Assembly: GCF_000938265.1 (NCBI RefSeq)
Contig: NZ_JYFC01000002.1
Location: 372,001-436,000, forward strand
DNA length: 64,000 nucleotides
Source: Agreia bicolorata
GTDB taxonomy: Bacteria > Actinomycetota > Actinomycetes > Actinomycetales > Microbacteriaceae
Direction of reading: 5' to 3'
In this document: positions 32,463 through 41,617 of the stretch, in pieces
Numbering within the stretch: position 1 is the first letter of the stretch
Layout: every line of letters begins with the position of its first letter
Translations under genes and position numbers: made by a program
Notes under the pieces: generated by a model
The model's database searches: none
What the model was told of the DNA's origin: nothing
The model's input: only the letters and a program-made list of their open reading frames with translations

Positions 32463-34468
32463 CGAGTCTCCCGCACGATCCGAACCTCGCCCGCAGGAAC
32501 GTCGAGCGAGCCCAACACTGCAGTGTCTGTGATGAGTTCCTGACCGCGCACCTCGACGGCGATCGGATCTGCGCTGTGATTGGTGAGAAAGAGGAAACTT
32601 GATTCCGGGTGCAGCCGCCGAACCGCCTCGATGCCCACCGGCACGGGCTCGCCGCCGATGCCGAGGCTCGCCGTTATATCGTCGATGATTGAATTGATTC
32701 CCTCGAACTCCAGTTTTGCGGACACGTACCAGGCCGAGCCCTCTGCATGCTTCGATCGGGTGATGGCAGGGTGCCCCGCCACAGCGCCGGTTGTGTATCG
32801 GGCGACCACCTCGGCCGTGGCGCTCTCACGCATGAGCTCGGTCCACTCCGTCGCGATCGTGGCATCGTCGAGATGCACGCGCTCGCCGTCGAGCAGAGGA
32901 AAGAACTCCTCGGAAGACGTGCCGAGAAGTTCACGGAATGCACCAGGAAAACCGCCGGTGCGGATGCGGTTGTTCTCGTCGACAACACCAGACAGGTACG
33001 TCACAACGACAACGCCACCGCGTTCGGCGACCGAGCTGATGTTCCGCGCATCCTCATCGCTCACCAGGAGGAGAGTCGGAACGATCACGAGGTCGTACTG
33101 AGTCAGATCCGCCCAAGGGCCGATGACGTCGACGAGGATGTTCTTCTCCCACAGGGCACGATGCCACGTGCGCGCCTCGCCGCCGTAGTCGCGCATATGT
33201 CGAGGCTTCATTCCCCGGATCAGCGCCCATCCGGCCTCATCGTCGAAAAGGATGGCGACTTTCGCCTTCTCTACAACGGATCCGGCCACCGGCTCGAGCC
33301 TGCGCAGAATTGCGCCCAGTTCTTTGGTTTCACGCCAGATCTTGGAGTCTGTGCCTGCGTGCGGGACCATGCCTGAGAAATACTGTTCGGCTCCGGAGCG
33401 CGAGGAGCGCCACTGGAAGAACAGGGCCCCGTCGGATCCTCGCGCGACGTGGGCCAAGCTATTGCGGATCAGCTCGCGCGGCGCCTTCGCCCGGTTGACC
33501 GGATGCCACGTGCCGCCGCTTGTCGAGTGCTCCATAAGGAGCCAAGGACCCTTATTCGACGACATCCCTCGAACACGATCGGCCGAGAAGGCGATGTCCT
33601 GGGCGGAATGGGGATCAGTCGGAATCGTGTAGTGGTCGTTCGAGACGACGTCGACATCAGCGGCCCAGCGAGGATAGTTCACCACGTCCTGCGATGGTCC
33701 CACCATGAAGTTTGTGGTCACTATCGCCTGCGGGTTGGCGCCCTTGATCACATCTCGTTCGGCGAGATACTGCTGCCTGAGCTGGTCAGACGAGAACCGG
33801 TCGAAGTCGAGCATGGCGGCGGGGTTCTGGGCCTCGTTCCCGCGCGGAGGCTCTACCTGATCGAAAGAGGCATACCTGTGGCCCCAGAAGCCGGTTCCCC
33901 AGCTGAGGTTGAGAGTGTCGATGTTGACATACTTATGCTCGAGCCAGCGGCGGAATGCGCCAGCTGAGACGGTGCAATAACAGCGACCGTTTCCGCCCCC
34001 GAGCTCATTGCTGATGTGCCACAGCGCGACGGCCGGATGCTGCGCATACCGTTTGGCCAGCGCGGTGACGAAGTTCAACGATTTCTCGCGGAAGATCGGC
34101 GAACTCGGGCACCAGCCGAGGCGAGCACCGCTGAACTGGGGCACGAGGTTCTTGTCTCGCGGAAGAATCTCGGGGTGCGCAGCGTGTAACCATGCCGGTG
34201 GTGCTGCCGTGGGCGTGGCGAGGTCCACCGAGATTCCGTGCTCCCAGAGAAGACCGATGATTTCGTCGGTGGCGGCCCAGTCGAAGCGTCCTTCCTCGAA
34301 TTCGACGGTTCCCCAACTGAATACGCCGAGGGTGACGATGTTGACGTTCGCCTCGATCATCAGTCGGATGTCTTCGTCCCACGTTTCGCGGGGCCATTGC
34401 TCCGGGTTGTAGTCTCCGCCGAAACTGATCCCTCGCGTGGGCCACAACTTCTGTGTTGGCATGGTCAT
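32459..34468 (-). CDS. Beta-galactosidase, GH42
   Basis: 669 aa without signal peptide. ATG 34468 overlaps the permease stop and has GGAGGT eight bases upstream. GH42 signatures: ISFGGDYNPEQWP at the N-terminus, acid/base Glu155 in WHISNELGG, nucleophile Glu313 in LLMEHSTSGG, then the A4-type trimerisation domain and a small C-terminal beta domain. It cleaves beta-galactosides brought in by the adjacent importer. Pairing with an alpha-galactosidase suggests use of mixed plant galactosides. Confidence 0.94.
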   Translation of the reverse strand: MTMPTQKLWPTRGISFGGDYNPEQWPRETWDEDIRLMIEANVNIVTLGVFSWGTVEFEEGRFDWAATDEIIGLLWEHGISVDLATPTAAPPAWLHAAHPEILPRDKNLVPQFSGARLGWCPSSPIFREKSLNFVTALAKRYAQHPAVALWHISNELGGGNGRCYCTVSAGAFRRWLEHKYVNIDTLNLSWGTGFWGHRYASFDQVEPPRGNEAQNPAAMLDFDRFSSDQLRQQYLAERDVIKGANPQAIVTTNFMVGPSQDVVNYPRWAADVDVVSNDHYTIPTDPHSAQDIAFSADRVRGMSSNKGPWLLMEHSTSGGTWHPVNRAKAPRELIRNSLAHVARGSDGALFFQWRSSRSGAEQYFSGMVPHAGTDSKIWRETKELGAILRRLEPVAGSVVEKAKVAILFDDEAGWALIRGMKPRHMRDYGGEARTWHRALWEKNILVDVIGPWADLTQYDLVIVPTLLLVSDEDARNISSVAERGGVVVVTYLSGVVDENNRIRTGGFPGAFRELLGTSSEEFFPLLDGERVHLDDATIATEWTELMRESATAEVVARYTTGAVAGHPAITRSKHAEGSAWYVSAKLEFEGINSIIDDITASLGIGGEPVPVGIEAVRRLHPESSFLFLTNHSADPIAVEVRGQELITDTAVLGSLDVPAGEVRIVRETR

Positions 34469-35358
34469 CCTTTGATACCTCCGGAGATGAGGTCGAGTTT
34501 CCAAAAGCGCTGAAGGAAGAGAACAAGCGCAATGAGCGGAACGATCGACACGGCAGCGCCGGTGATGGCGAGCGTGTAGAGAGCTGGTGAGCCGGAGCCC
34601 TTGGACAGCAGTGTGAAGAGACCCACGGTCAGCGGATAGTTGTCTTGGTCGGACAGCATCACAAATGGCAGCAGAAAGTTGTTCCAGATTCCGACGAACT
34701 GCAGCAGGAACACCGTCACCATGCCGGGAACGAGCAATGGCAGGGCGATCGACGAGAAGGTTCGCCATTCGGAGGCCCCATCGATCCTCGCGGCTTCCAA
34801 GGTCTCCTTGGGCATTGCCGATTCGCAGTACACCCGTGAGAGGTAGATGCCGAAGGGGCTGATGATGGAGGGGAGCAGCACGCTCAAAGGATTGCCCGCG
34901 AGCCCTACTTGTGACATCAGCAGGTATTGGGGGATGGCGAGCGTGATGCCTGGAATAAGAACCCCGGCGAGGATCGAGTAGAAGATGAGGTTGCGGCCGC
35001 GGAACTCGTACTTTGCCAGTGCGTAGCCCGCCATCGTTGAGACGAAGGTGGAGAGCACAGCCCCTACTCCGGCATACAGCACGGAGTTGGCTGCCCAGAG
35101 AGCGAACTGGCCATTCTCGTAGGCGAAGAGGTCGCCGAGATTCGAGAACAGGCCGGTTCCCGGCGCAAAGGTGAAGGTACTGAAGAGCTCACCATCGCTT
35201 TTGCTGGCCGCAACGAATACCCAGACAACGGGAATGAGGCAGTAGACAGATCCGAGGATCAGCAGGAACGTGGGCAGCAGACGAGTGTGCGGGCGGCGAT
35301 CGACCCTCCCGGTCACCGCCACAGGGTGAACATCGAGGTTTTTCATTGTGCTTTTCAT
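34465..35358 (-). CDS. Carbohydrate ABC transporter permease (MalG-like)
   Basis: 297 aa with six predicted membrane spans. The EAA loop is LEAARIDGASEWRTFSSIALPLLVPG. ATG 35358 overlaps the preceding permease stop and has GGGAG seven bases upstream. It forms the CUT1 importer with the gene before it. No ATPase gene is in the operon; a shared MsiK-type ATPase elsewhere is usual in actinobacteria. Confidence 0.93.
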   Translation of the reverse strand: MKSTMKNLDVHPVAVTGRVDRRPHTRLLPTFLLILGSVYCLIPVVWVFVAASKSDGELFSTFTFAPGTGLFSNLGDLFAYENGQFALWAANSVLYAGVGAVLSTFVSTMAGYALAKYEFRGRNLIFYSILAGVLIPGITLAIPQYLLMSQVGLAGNPLSVLLPSIISPFGIYLSRVYCESAMPKETLEAARIDGASEWRTFSSIALPLLVPGMVTVFLLQFVGIWNNFLLPFVMLSDQDNYPLTVGLFTLLSKGSGSPALYTLAITGAAVSIVPLIALVLFLQRFWKLDLISGGIKG

Positions 35359-36329
35359 GATCTGGCTCCCGCCTTGCGACGAGACGACGACAGCCACAGC
35401 ACGACGGCGGATACCGCGAGCGTACCGAGAGCCAGCACAGTCGATGACGCGGCCGCGGCAGGCAGGTTGTCGGTGATGAACGCGTCGCGGTAGATGGTCA
35501 TCAAGGGCGCCCATGTCTGGGTGATCTGACTTGTCAGCGGCTTCAGGGTCGTGGGTTCGGCATACAGCTGGAGTGCGCCGATGAGTGAGAACACCCCGGT
35601 GAGGATCAGCGCGGGTCTGGTGAGCGGGATTTTGATGAGGAATGCCATCTGCGTCTCCGTGGCTCCGTCGAGGCGTGCCGATTCGTAGAGCTCGACCGGA
35701 ATGCTGCGAAGAGAGGTGTAGATGATGATCATGTTGAAACCGACGCCGCCCCAGATCGCGATGTTCGCCAACGACCCGAAGAGGCCGGGGCTCTCGAGGA
35801 ATGGAATAGTGCCGAAGCCCAGGGCGCGAGTGATGTACGAGAACGGGCTGGTGCTCGGCAGGTACATAAATCCCCACATCAGCGCGGCGATGATGCCGGG
35901 CACAGCGTAGGGAATGAAAATCGCGGTGCGCGAGAAACGTTTGGCACGAGCCGCTGGCACATCCAACAGCAGGGCGAAGAGCAACGCGAGCCCAAGGGTC
36001 AGGGGCACTGCGATCAGACCGTAGACGAGCAGTCGCAGGAAGCCCGCGATCATTTCAGAGTCGGAGAAGACTGTGGCGTAGTTGTCGAAGCCAGCGAACA
36101 CGTCTACTCGACGGCCGCCAATGCCGGAGCCCTGCAGCCGGTACGCACGGAAGCTGATCCAGACCGTGTAGACGACAGGCACGAGTGTGAAGAGTATGTA
36201 GAGAAGCACCGCGGGGGCGCTGAAGAGGTACGGCGCGAACCGAGGCCGTGTACTCCGGCGGCGGATGCCTGACCGTCGCGACCCCGGCGGGGGACTCGCA
36301 ATCGTCGGAGGTGCAGATGTGAGGCTCAT
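35355..36329 (-). CDS. Carbohydrate ABC transporter permease (MalF-like)
   Basis: 324 aa with six membrane spans after a basic Arg/Pro-rich N-terminal tail. The EAA loop is LYESARLDGATETQMAFLIKIPLTRP. ATG 36329 has AGGA five bases upstream. It is the second gene of the operon, separated from the binding-protein gene by a strong hairpin. Confidence 0.92.
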   Translation of the reverse strand: MSLTSAPPTIASPPPGSRRSGIRRRSTRPRFAPYLFSAPAVLLYILFTLVPVVYTVWISFRAYRLQGSGIGGRRVDVFAGFDNYATVFSDSEMIAGFLRLLVYGLIAVPLTLGLALLFALLLDVPAARAKRFSRTAIFIPYAVPGIIAALMWGFMYLPSTSPFSYITRALGFGTIPFLESPGLFGSLANIAIWGGVGFNMIIIYTSLRSIPVELYESARLDGATETQMAFLIKIPLTRPALILTGVFSLIGALQLYAEPTTLKPLTSQITQTWAPLMTIYRDAFITDNLPAAAASSTVLALGTLAVSAVVLWLSSSRRKAGARS

Positions 36330-36347
36330 TGTGTTCCTGACGTCATG

Positions 36348-36375
36348 GGTGGGGCTCTCTTTCGAGAGCCCCACC
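36348..36375 (-). terminator. Intercistronic 12-bp hairpin after the binding-protein gene
   Basis: GGTGGGGCTCTC, loop TTTC, GAGAGCCCCACC: a perfect 12-bp stem four bases after the binding-protein stop. Within an operon this usually limits read-through or protects the upstream mRNA, giving more binding protein than permease. Confidence 0.7.
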
Positions 36376-36379
36376 GCGG

Positions 36380-37669
36380 CTACTTATTTGTGACCGTGAA
36401 GCCGTTCTTCGTCATATCGTCGATGACAGCCTTTTGCGTCGCGATGAATGCGTCTCGCCAGGGAGTCTTGTCTGTGATCGCTTTGGACAGCGCGTCCGTC
36501 AGAACGGACTTCGCAAGGTTGACGTTCGGTCCCCACGTGACGGGCGTCGTGTTCGAGGAGATCTCGGCTGCCTGGGTGTAGAAATCCGTCTGCTGGGGCA
36601 TCAGCGCCGGCGGGGCCTGCTCTTTTGCGAGGTCTTGGCCGGCCGTTGCCGCTGGATACAGGTTCTGCGTTCCCAGCACCATCTTCACGCCTTCCTCGCT
36701 GGCGTTGTACCATTTCGCGAAATCGGCTGCCGCTTCCGCATGCTTCGAGTTCTTCGTGACGATCACGGCCGATCCGCCCTGGTACGACACTGCCGTGTCG
36801 CCCGCCGTCCACTGTGGAAGCGGGGCCATCGCCCAGCTACCTGCGGTATCGGGCGTGACGCTCTGCAGCACTCCAGGAGCCCAGAGGGCAGATGGCCACG
36901 ACAGCATGGTGCCGTCGTTGAGGGCTTTGTCGTATTCGGGTGTCAGGAGCGGATCTGTGCTGATCAGACCGGCGTCGGCAAGGCCCTGGAAGTAGTCCGC
37001 GACCTCCAACGATTTCTCGTCGGCGATTCCTACGGTCCACTTTCCGTCTTTGACATCCCACCATTTGGAGCCGGCCTGCGCGGCGATTCCGGCAAAGGTG
37101 CCGAACTCAGCTGGCGGGATAGACGCGATCACCGCTTGCGGATCTGCCGTGCGCACTGCCTCGGCGGCAGTTTTGAAGTCGTCCCAGGTTTTGGGAACGG
37201 CGATCCCGAACTTCTGGAAAATGTCCTGTCGGTACGTAATAGACATGGGACCGACATCCTGCGGGATGCCGTAAACCGCACCATCGAAAGTCGTCTGGGC
37301 CCACGTGCCCTCGGTAAACGCATCCTTGATATCGGAGGTGTACGACGTGATATCGGCCGGAACATCGGCGACGATCATGGCGGGCAGTGTCGTGTACTCG
37401 ACTAGAGCGAGATCGGGTGCATTTCCCGCACGGCTCGCCGTGAGGAGCTTCGATGACGAGTCATCGCCGCCTCCGGCATCGGTGTACTTCACCGTGATGT
37501 CGGGGTTTGCCTTGTTCCAGGCATCGACGACTTTCTGGGTGTTCGGTGCCCAGGACCAGAACTCCAGGGTGACCTTGCCCGTATCGCCACCGGAGCTGCT
37601 GCAGCCCGAGAGAAGGGCTGTGCCGAGGATGACCGACACCCCGAGGGTGCCGAGAGTACGAAATCGCAT
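36380..37669 (-). CDS. Extracellular sugar-binding lipoprotein, family 1
   Basis: 429 aa. ATG 37669 has AAGGAGA six bases upstream. Signal peptide with lipobox LLSGCSSS places the acylated Cys near residue 21. Family 1 features are VTLEFWSWAPNTQKVVDAWNK at the mature start and the later LVEYTTLPAM segment. It is the first gene of the galactoside operon and binds the imported oligosaccharide; the exact ligand is not known, but alpha- and beta-galactosidases follow. Confidence 0.93.
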   Translation of the reverse strand: MRFRTLGTLGVSVILGTALLSGCSSSGGDTGKVTLEFWSWAPNTQKVVDAWNKANPDITVKYTDAGGGDDSSSKLLTASRAGNAPDLALVEYTTLPAMIVADVPADITSYTSDIKDAFTEGTWAQTTFDGAVYGIPQDVGPMSITYRQDIFQKFGIAVPKTWDDFKTAAEAVRTADPQAVIASIPPAEFGTFAGIAAQAGSKWWDVKDGKWTVGIADEKSLEVADYFQGLADAGLISTDPLLTPEYDKALNDGTMLSWPSALWAPGVLQSVTPDTAGSWAMAPLPQWTAGDTAVSYQGGSAVIVTKNSKHAEAAADFAKWYNASEEGVKMVLGTQNLYPAATAGQDLAKEQAPPALMPQQTDFYTQAAEISSNTTPVTWGPNVNLAKSVLTDALSKAITDKTPWRDAFIATQKAVIDDMTKNGFTVTNK

Positions 37670-37731
37670 GTGAAATCTCCTTTGACGTGATGCGCGGGTG
37701 TCGACCCTCACTGGTGAGTGCGACATGAACA

Positions 37732-37760
37732 AATATCAGCTACTCGCTACAGTTTGTCAA
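37732..37760 (-). promoter_or_regulatory. Promoter of the galactoside operon
   Basis: On the minus strand a perfect -35 TTGACA (37760-37755) is followed by a 17-base spacer and GATATT (37737-37732) as -10. Transcription would begin near 37725, about 55 bases before the binding-protein ATG. Confidence 0.65.
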
Positions 37761-37774
37761 CACGTGAAACAAAG
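37752..37774. promoter_or_regulatory. Putative ROK operator
   Basis: GTTTGT and ACAAAG, as inverted TTTGT/ACAAA arms around CAACACGTGAA, overlap the -35 box of the galactoside promoter and lie upstream of the divergent ROK gene. Binding here would repress the operon. Confidence 0.5.
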
Positions 37775-37844
37775 TCGATGCCGGGCCGAGATGCGCGTCC
37801 GAGCAAGATCGACGCCCGAATTCGTGCAGGCTAGGGTGGTGGCC

Positions 37845-39014
37845 GTGTCTACAGCCGCTCATAACAACCCGGGGACGTGGCCCGTTCTGCAGTATTCAGC
37901 GCGGGCGGCACTGAGGCTTCTCCTGCGACGCGGACCGCTCGGTCGCTCGGAGATGGCTCGCATGCTGGGCGTTTCTCGAGCCAATCTCACTCGGGTGACA
38001 CGTGAGCTTCTGGCCGCTGGTCTTGTGCGAGAAGGTCCAACCGAGCTGCGTTCGGCGATGGGCCGTCCTGTCGAACTGCTGCAGACGGTGCCGGATGCGT
38101 ATCATTTCGTCGGCGTCAAGATCACCGGCGAAGCGCTCTATGCGGTCGTTGTAAATCTCAGCAACGTCGTCGTCGCGTCACTGGAGTCCCCCTTGCGTTC
38201 AAGGGAGCCGGTCGATGTCGAGGAGGTCGTCGACGAGATCGCCGTTATTCTCGACAGCTTCGGCGCTCGGTTCAACGACATCGCCGGTCTTGGCATCGCC
38301 CTCGCCGGCACTATTTCGGGGCCGCCAGAGCACGAGATCGTCTACGAGTCGACCTATCTCGGCTGGGACGGAGTTGCGCTGGCCGATCTCCTCAGGGTCC
38401 GCCTGGGCCTGCCGGTCACGGTGGGCAATGAAGTTCAGGCGTTGACTCTCACCGAAAGCCTCTCGATGCAGGGCCACCCCGGGGATGTCACCATGGCGCT
38501 TGTCACCGTTGGAGTTGGAATCGGTGTCGGCTATGTGATCGACGGTGCGCTCATCAAAGGCGCCAGTGGGCGACCGGGCAGGCTCAACCACCTCATCGTC
38601 GACCCGCAGGGTCCGCTGTGTGATCGTGGGCATCGCGGCTGTGTCGCGAGTTACCTCACAAATGAATCAATCGCGAAGAACTCGGGCTTCGAGAACTACG
38701 ACCAGGCCATCGTTGCTGCGAGAGCTGGCGACGCGTCCGCGGTGAGGGCATTTGTTGGTGCCGGTCGTGCGCTCGGTGATCTCTTGGGAACGGTCGTCAA
38801 TGCTGTTGATCCGGGGGTCGTCATTCTGACGGGCGATGGCCTCGCGCTTCATGAGATAGCCGCGGATGCCATAGGCGACGGGATCGCGCGCACGCGAGCC
38901 TGGAACGCGGGGCAGTTCACGCTCGACGTGCGTGCATTCGACTTCTCAGAATGGGCCCGTGCTGCCGCAGTGATGTCGATAAACCTTGCCCTGACGACCG
39001 GCAGGGGCCGTTGA
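37845..39014 (+). CDS. ROK-family transcriptional regulator
   Basis: 389 aa from GTG 37845 (in-frame GTG codons at 37836 and 37839 are alternatives). The N-terminal winged helix is LGRSEMARMLGVSRANLTRVTRE. The ROK sugar-kinase-like domain has GLGIALAGTISG, the zinc motif LCDRGHRGCVASY and DPGVVILTGDGLAL. It stands divergent from the galactoside operon and is the obvious local repressor, with a galactoside or a phosphosugar as inducer (inference). Confidence 0.88.
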   Translation: MSTAAHNNPGTWPVLQYSARAALRLLLRRGPLGRSEMARMLGVSRANLTRVTRELLAAGLVREGPTELRSAMGRPVELLQTVPDAYHFVGVKITGEALYAVVVNLSNVVVASLESPLRSREPVDVEEVVDEIAVILDSFGARFNDIAGLGIALAGTISGPPEHEIVYESTYLGWDGVALADLLRVRLGLPVTVGNEVQALTLTESLSMQGHPGDVTMALVTVGVGIGVGYVIDGALIKGASGRPGRLNHLIVDPQGPLCDRGHRGCVASYLTNESIAKNSGFENYDQAIVAARAGDASAVRAFVGAGRALGDLLGTVVNAVDPGVVILTGDGLALHEIAADAIGDGIARTRAWNAGQFTLDVRAFDFSEWARAAAVMSINLALTTGRGR

Positions 39015-39111
39015 CACGCTTGGGCATCGGCTCCACATCCGGCACCACTCAATGGCGAAGCCGGACAAACAGAAAAGTCCCACCTCGCGTAGAAGCCGCG
39101 GGATGGGACAG

Positions 39112-39184
39112 TGCCTCCGACCGGCGTCGATCCGGTGACCTTTCGATTTTCAGTCGAACGCTCTACCAACTGAGCTACAGAGGC
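39112..39184 (-). tRNA. tRNA-Phe (GAA)
   Basis: 73 bases. Acceptor arms GCCTCTG and CGGAGGC pair with one G-U. Anticodon loop CTGAAAA gives GAA. D-arm GTAGCTCAGTTGGTAGAGC and the T-arm around GGATCGACGCC are normal. No CCA is encoded. Confidence 0.93.
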
Positions 39185-39245
39185 GAGTGACCGAAGTCGC
39201 TCACAGACAAAAAGCCCTTCCTCTCGGTTGGGCTTGTCGCCTTGG

Positions 39246-39319
39246 CGACCCTGACGGGACTTGAACCCGCGACCTCCGCCGTGACAGGGCGGCGCGCTAA
39301 CCAACTGCGCTACAGGGCC
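39246..39319 (-). tRNA. tRNA-Asp (GTC)
   Basis: 74 bases. Acceptor arms GGCCCTG and CAGGGTC, discriminator G. Anticodon loop CTGTCAC gives GTC. The T-arm contains GGGTTCAAGTCCC. It is the middle gene of a three-tRNA cluster. Confidence 0.94.
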
Positions 39320-39395
39320 ATACTGGTGAAACTGTTAAGTTGTCGTGCTTGTACTGCTGGTTTCGTGCTGATGATTCTGCGTGCTGTTACCAATG

Positions 39396-39468
39396 TGACC
39401 CCAACGGGATTCGAACCCGTGCTGCCGCCGTGAAAGGGCGGTGTCCTAGGCCTCTAAACGATAGGGCC
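39396..39468 (-). tRNA. tRNA-Glu (TTC)
   Basis: 73 bases. Acceptor arms GGCCCTA and TGGGGTC with wobble pairs. Anticodon loop CTTTCAC gives TTC. The T-arm contains GGGTTCGAATCCC. It is first in the transcription order Glu, Asp, Phe. Confidence 0.94.
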
Positions 39469-39616
39469 GTTGGTGACAACTCAACGAGTATGCCACACAC
39501 TTCTCGCTCTCGCCAATTCGGCCTCGCGAGCCCGGTTCGAGATGCGACTCGACGCGGAATGAACCGGGAATTCCGGCCTGGGCAGGCCATGATCTCAAGG
39601 AGGCGAAAAGCTCTGT

Positions 39617-39655
39617 TGTTAGAGTGATGCCTGTTACTAGTGTTACTCGAGTGAC
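39617..39655 (+). promoter_or_regulatory. TGTTACT direct repeats upstream of the M23 gene
   Basis: TGTTACT at 39632-39638 and 39641-39647, with a weaker TGTTAG at 39617 and the palindrome-like GTTACTCGAGTGAC overlapping the second. GTTAC-type direct repeats resemble the sites of the cell-wall regulator MtrA, which controls M23 and NlpC genes in actinobacteria. The assignment is tentative. Confidence 0.3.
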
Positions 39656-39689
39656 AAAAGTCTGCTCATCACCACTGCCCGGGGGAATT

Positions 39690-41009
39690 GTGAAAGCCAC
39701 GACCAGTCGACGTCGACACCGCGGCCGCTGGAGCCCTCGTCGCCTTCTCGCTTCGATCACTGTCACGGTCGCCCTCGTTGCCACGGGGTCCGTTCTCGCC
39801 GCTCCCGCCTACGCCGATGAGTACCCCACGTGGGAAGACGTGCAGGCCGCCCAGGCCAACGAGTCGACCAAGCAGAGCGAGATCCAGAACATCCAAAATC
39901 TGATCGCGTCGCTTAGAGACGCGACCGCGGCCGCTGAATCGCTCTCGATTCAACGGGGAACCGAATACCAGCAAGCCCAGACCAAGTACGACACAGCTGC
40001 GTTCAAGGCCGGTGAGCTCGACTCCCAGGCCGCTGCGGCTCAGGCCACGGCGGATGCCTCGATCAAGCAGGCGGGCCAGCTGGCCGCGCTGATGGCCAAG
40101 TCGGGCGGCAACGGACTGTCTGTCAACCTCTTCACCAGCGAGTCGAGCGAGGCCGACGGCCTGCTCTATCAGCTGGGCGCGATGAGCCAGCTCACGGGCT
40201 CCGCTTCGAAGCTCTACGCCATCGCCGAGCAAGACAAGAACACGGCCCAGTCGCTCACAGACCAGGCCGTCGTGGCTCGCGACGCGCTGAAGTCCCTGGC
40301 CGAGGAGGCCGAGGCCGCCCGCAACGAGGCGATCGCCGCGCAGAAAGCCCTCGAAGAGTCGCTTGCCGCGCAGCAGACGCACGAGGTCCAGCTCGAGACC
40401 CAGCTCGCGGTTCTCACCCAGAATCGTCAGGCGACCGAGGCCGATTACAACGCGGGCGTCGAAGCTCGGCGCGTCGCCGAGGAGGCCCGCAAAGCAGCGG
40501 AGCGCCAGGCGGCCGCCGACGCGGCGGCCGCAGCAGTGGCAGGTGGCGGTGGCGGTGGTGGCGGTGACAGCAGCGGCCCCGGACCGGTGTCGAGCGGCTG
40601 GGCCAGCCCGTTCCCCGGCTCGTATTCGACAGACGAGTACGGTATGCGCACGAACCCGGTTACCGGCAGCTACACGCTTCATGCGGGCCTCGACCTCAAC
40701 TACAACAGCGGCACCTGTGGCGCGCCTGTCTACGCGGCTGCGGCCGGCCAGGTCAGCTACGCGGGCTACAACGGTGGCTACGGCAACTTCGTCGAGATCA
40801 ACCACGGCGGCGGTGTGCGCACGGGCTACGGCCATAACACCAGCCTCAACGTGGGCTCGGGCCAGTACGTCGCGGCCGGCGAGATCATCGCGTTCGCCGG
40901 AACTACGGGCAACTCCACTGGCTGCCACGTTCACTTCGAGGTGCGTGTCGATGGCGATCCGATCAACCCGCGCCCCTTCATGGCCGACCGCGGCGTCTAC
41001 TTCGGCTAG
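39690..41009 (+). CDS. M23 peptidoglycan endopeptidase with coiled-coil domain
   Basis: 439 aa from GTG 39690 (GGGGGA three bases upstream). Twin-arginine-rich basic head, then a signal peptide (LLASITVTVALVATGSVLAAPAYA). Residues ~45-270 form long coiled coils rich in Ala, Gln and Glu, as in EnvC- or RipA-type regulators of cell separation. A Gly/Ser linker follows, then an M23 domain: GMRTNPVTGSYTLHAGLDL and GCHVHFEV supply the zinc ligands. It probably cleaves peptide cross-links outside the membrane during division. A strong bidirectional terminator follows. Confidence 0.9.
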   Translation: MKATTSRRRHRGRWSPRRLLASITVTVALVATGSVLAAPAYADEYPTWEDVQAAQANESTKQSEIQNIQNLIASLRDATAAAESLSIQRGTEYQQAQTKYDTAAFKAGELDSQAAAAQATADASIKQAGQLAALMAKSGGNGLSVNLFTSESSEADGLLYQLGAMSQLTGSASKLYAIAEQDKNTAQSLTDQAVVARDALKSLAEEAEAARNEAIAAQKALEESLAAQQTHEVQLETQLAVLTQNRQATEADYNAGVEARRVAEEARKAAERQAAADAAAAAVAGGGGGGGGDSSGPGPVSSGWASPFPGSYSTDEYGMRTNPVTGSYTLHAGLDLNYNSGTCGAPVYAAAAGQVSYAGYNGGYGNFVEINHGGGVRTGYGHNTSLNVGSGQYVAAGEIIAFAGTTGNSTGCHVHFEVRVDGDPINPRPFMADRGVYFG

Positions 41010-41014
41010 ACCTG

Positions 41015-41074
41015 CAGACGACAAAGGCCCTTCGGCACACGCACAAAGCGATGTCGAAGGGCCTTTGTCGTCTG
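41015..41074. terminator. 20-bp perfect inverted repeat, bidirectional terminator
   Basis: CAGACGACAAAGGCCCTTCG (41015-41034) and its exact complement (41055-41074) surround a 20-base loop, between the convergent M23 and ppa genes. Confidence 0.8.
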
Positions 41075-41078
41075 AGGC

Positions 41079-41570
41079 CTAGTGGCCTTCGGCCTTGAGC
41101 TTCTCGATGCCGTCGAGCACGATCTGCTCGGCCGCGGCGGCGTTCTGCCATCCCTCGGTCTTGACCCACTTGCCGGGCTCGAGGTCTTTGTAGTGCTCGA
41201 AGAAGTGCTCGATCTCCTTGCGGGTCGACTCGGGAATGTCGTCGATGTCCTGAATGTGGGCCCAGCGCGGGTCCTTCGCGGGAACGGCGATGACCTTGGC
41301 ATCTGAGCCGCCGTCGTCGGTCATGTTGAACACGGCGACGGGGCGAACCGAGACGCCGACACCGGGGAACAGCGGGTACTCGAGCAGCACCAGCACGTCG
41401 ACGGGGTCGCCGTCGAGGCCGAGGGTGTTCTCGAAGAAGCCGTAGTCGGTGGGGTAGACGAACGAGGTGAACAGCACCCGGTCGAGAAAGACCCGCCCGG
41501 TCTCGTGGTCGACTTCGTACTTGTTGTGGCTTCCCTTGGGAATCTCGATGATCGCGTCGTAAGCAGCCAT
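41079..41570 (-). CDS. ppa: Inorganic diphosphatase
   Basis: Soluble family I pyrophosphatase, 163 aa, hydrolysing PPi to phosphate. Signatures: [17 protein letters not shown] at the N-terminus and the metal-binding [17 protein letters not shown] 41570 has AAGGAGAA upstream. It is divergent from tilS, as is common in actinobacteria. Confidence 0.96.
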   Translation of the reverse strand: MAAYDAIIEIPKGSHNKYEVDHETGRVFLDRVLFTSFVYPTDYGFFENTLGLDGDPVDVLVLLEYPLFPGVGVSVRPVAVFNMTDDGGSDAKVIAVPAKDPRWAHIQDIDDIPESTRKEIEHFFEHYKDLEPGKWVKTEGWQNAAAAEQIVLDGIEKLKAEGH

Positions 41571-41617
41571 GCCGGCGGTTCTCCTTCGTGGGTCGTGAAC
41601 TGCAATAACGTTACTGG

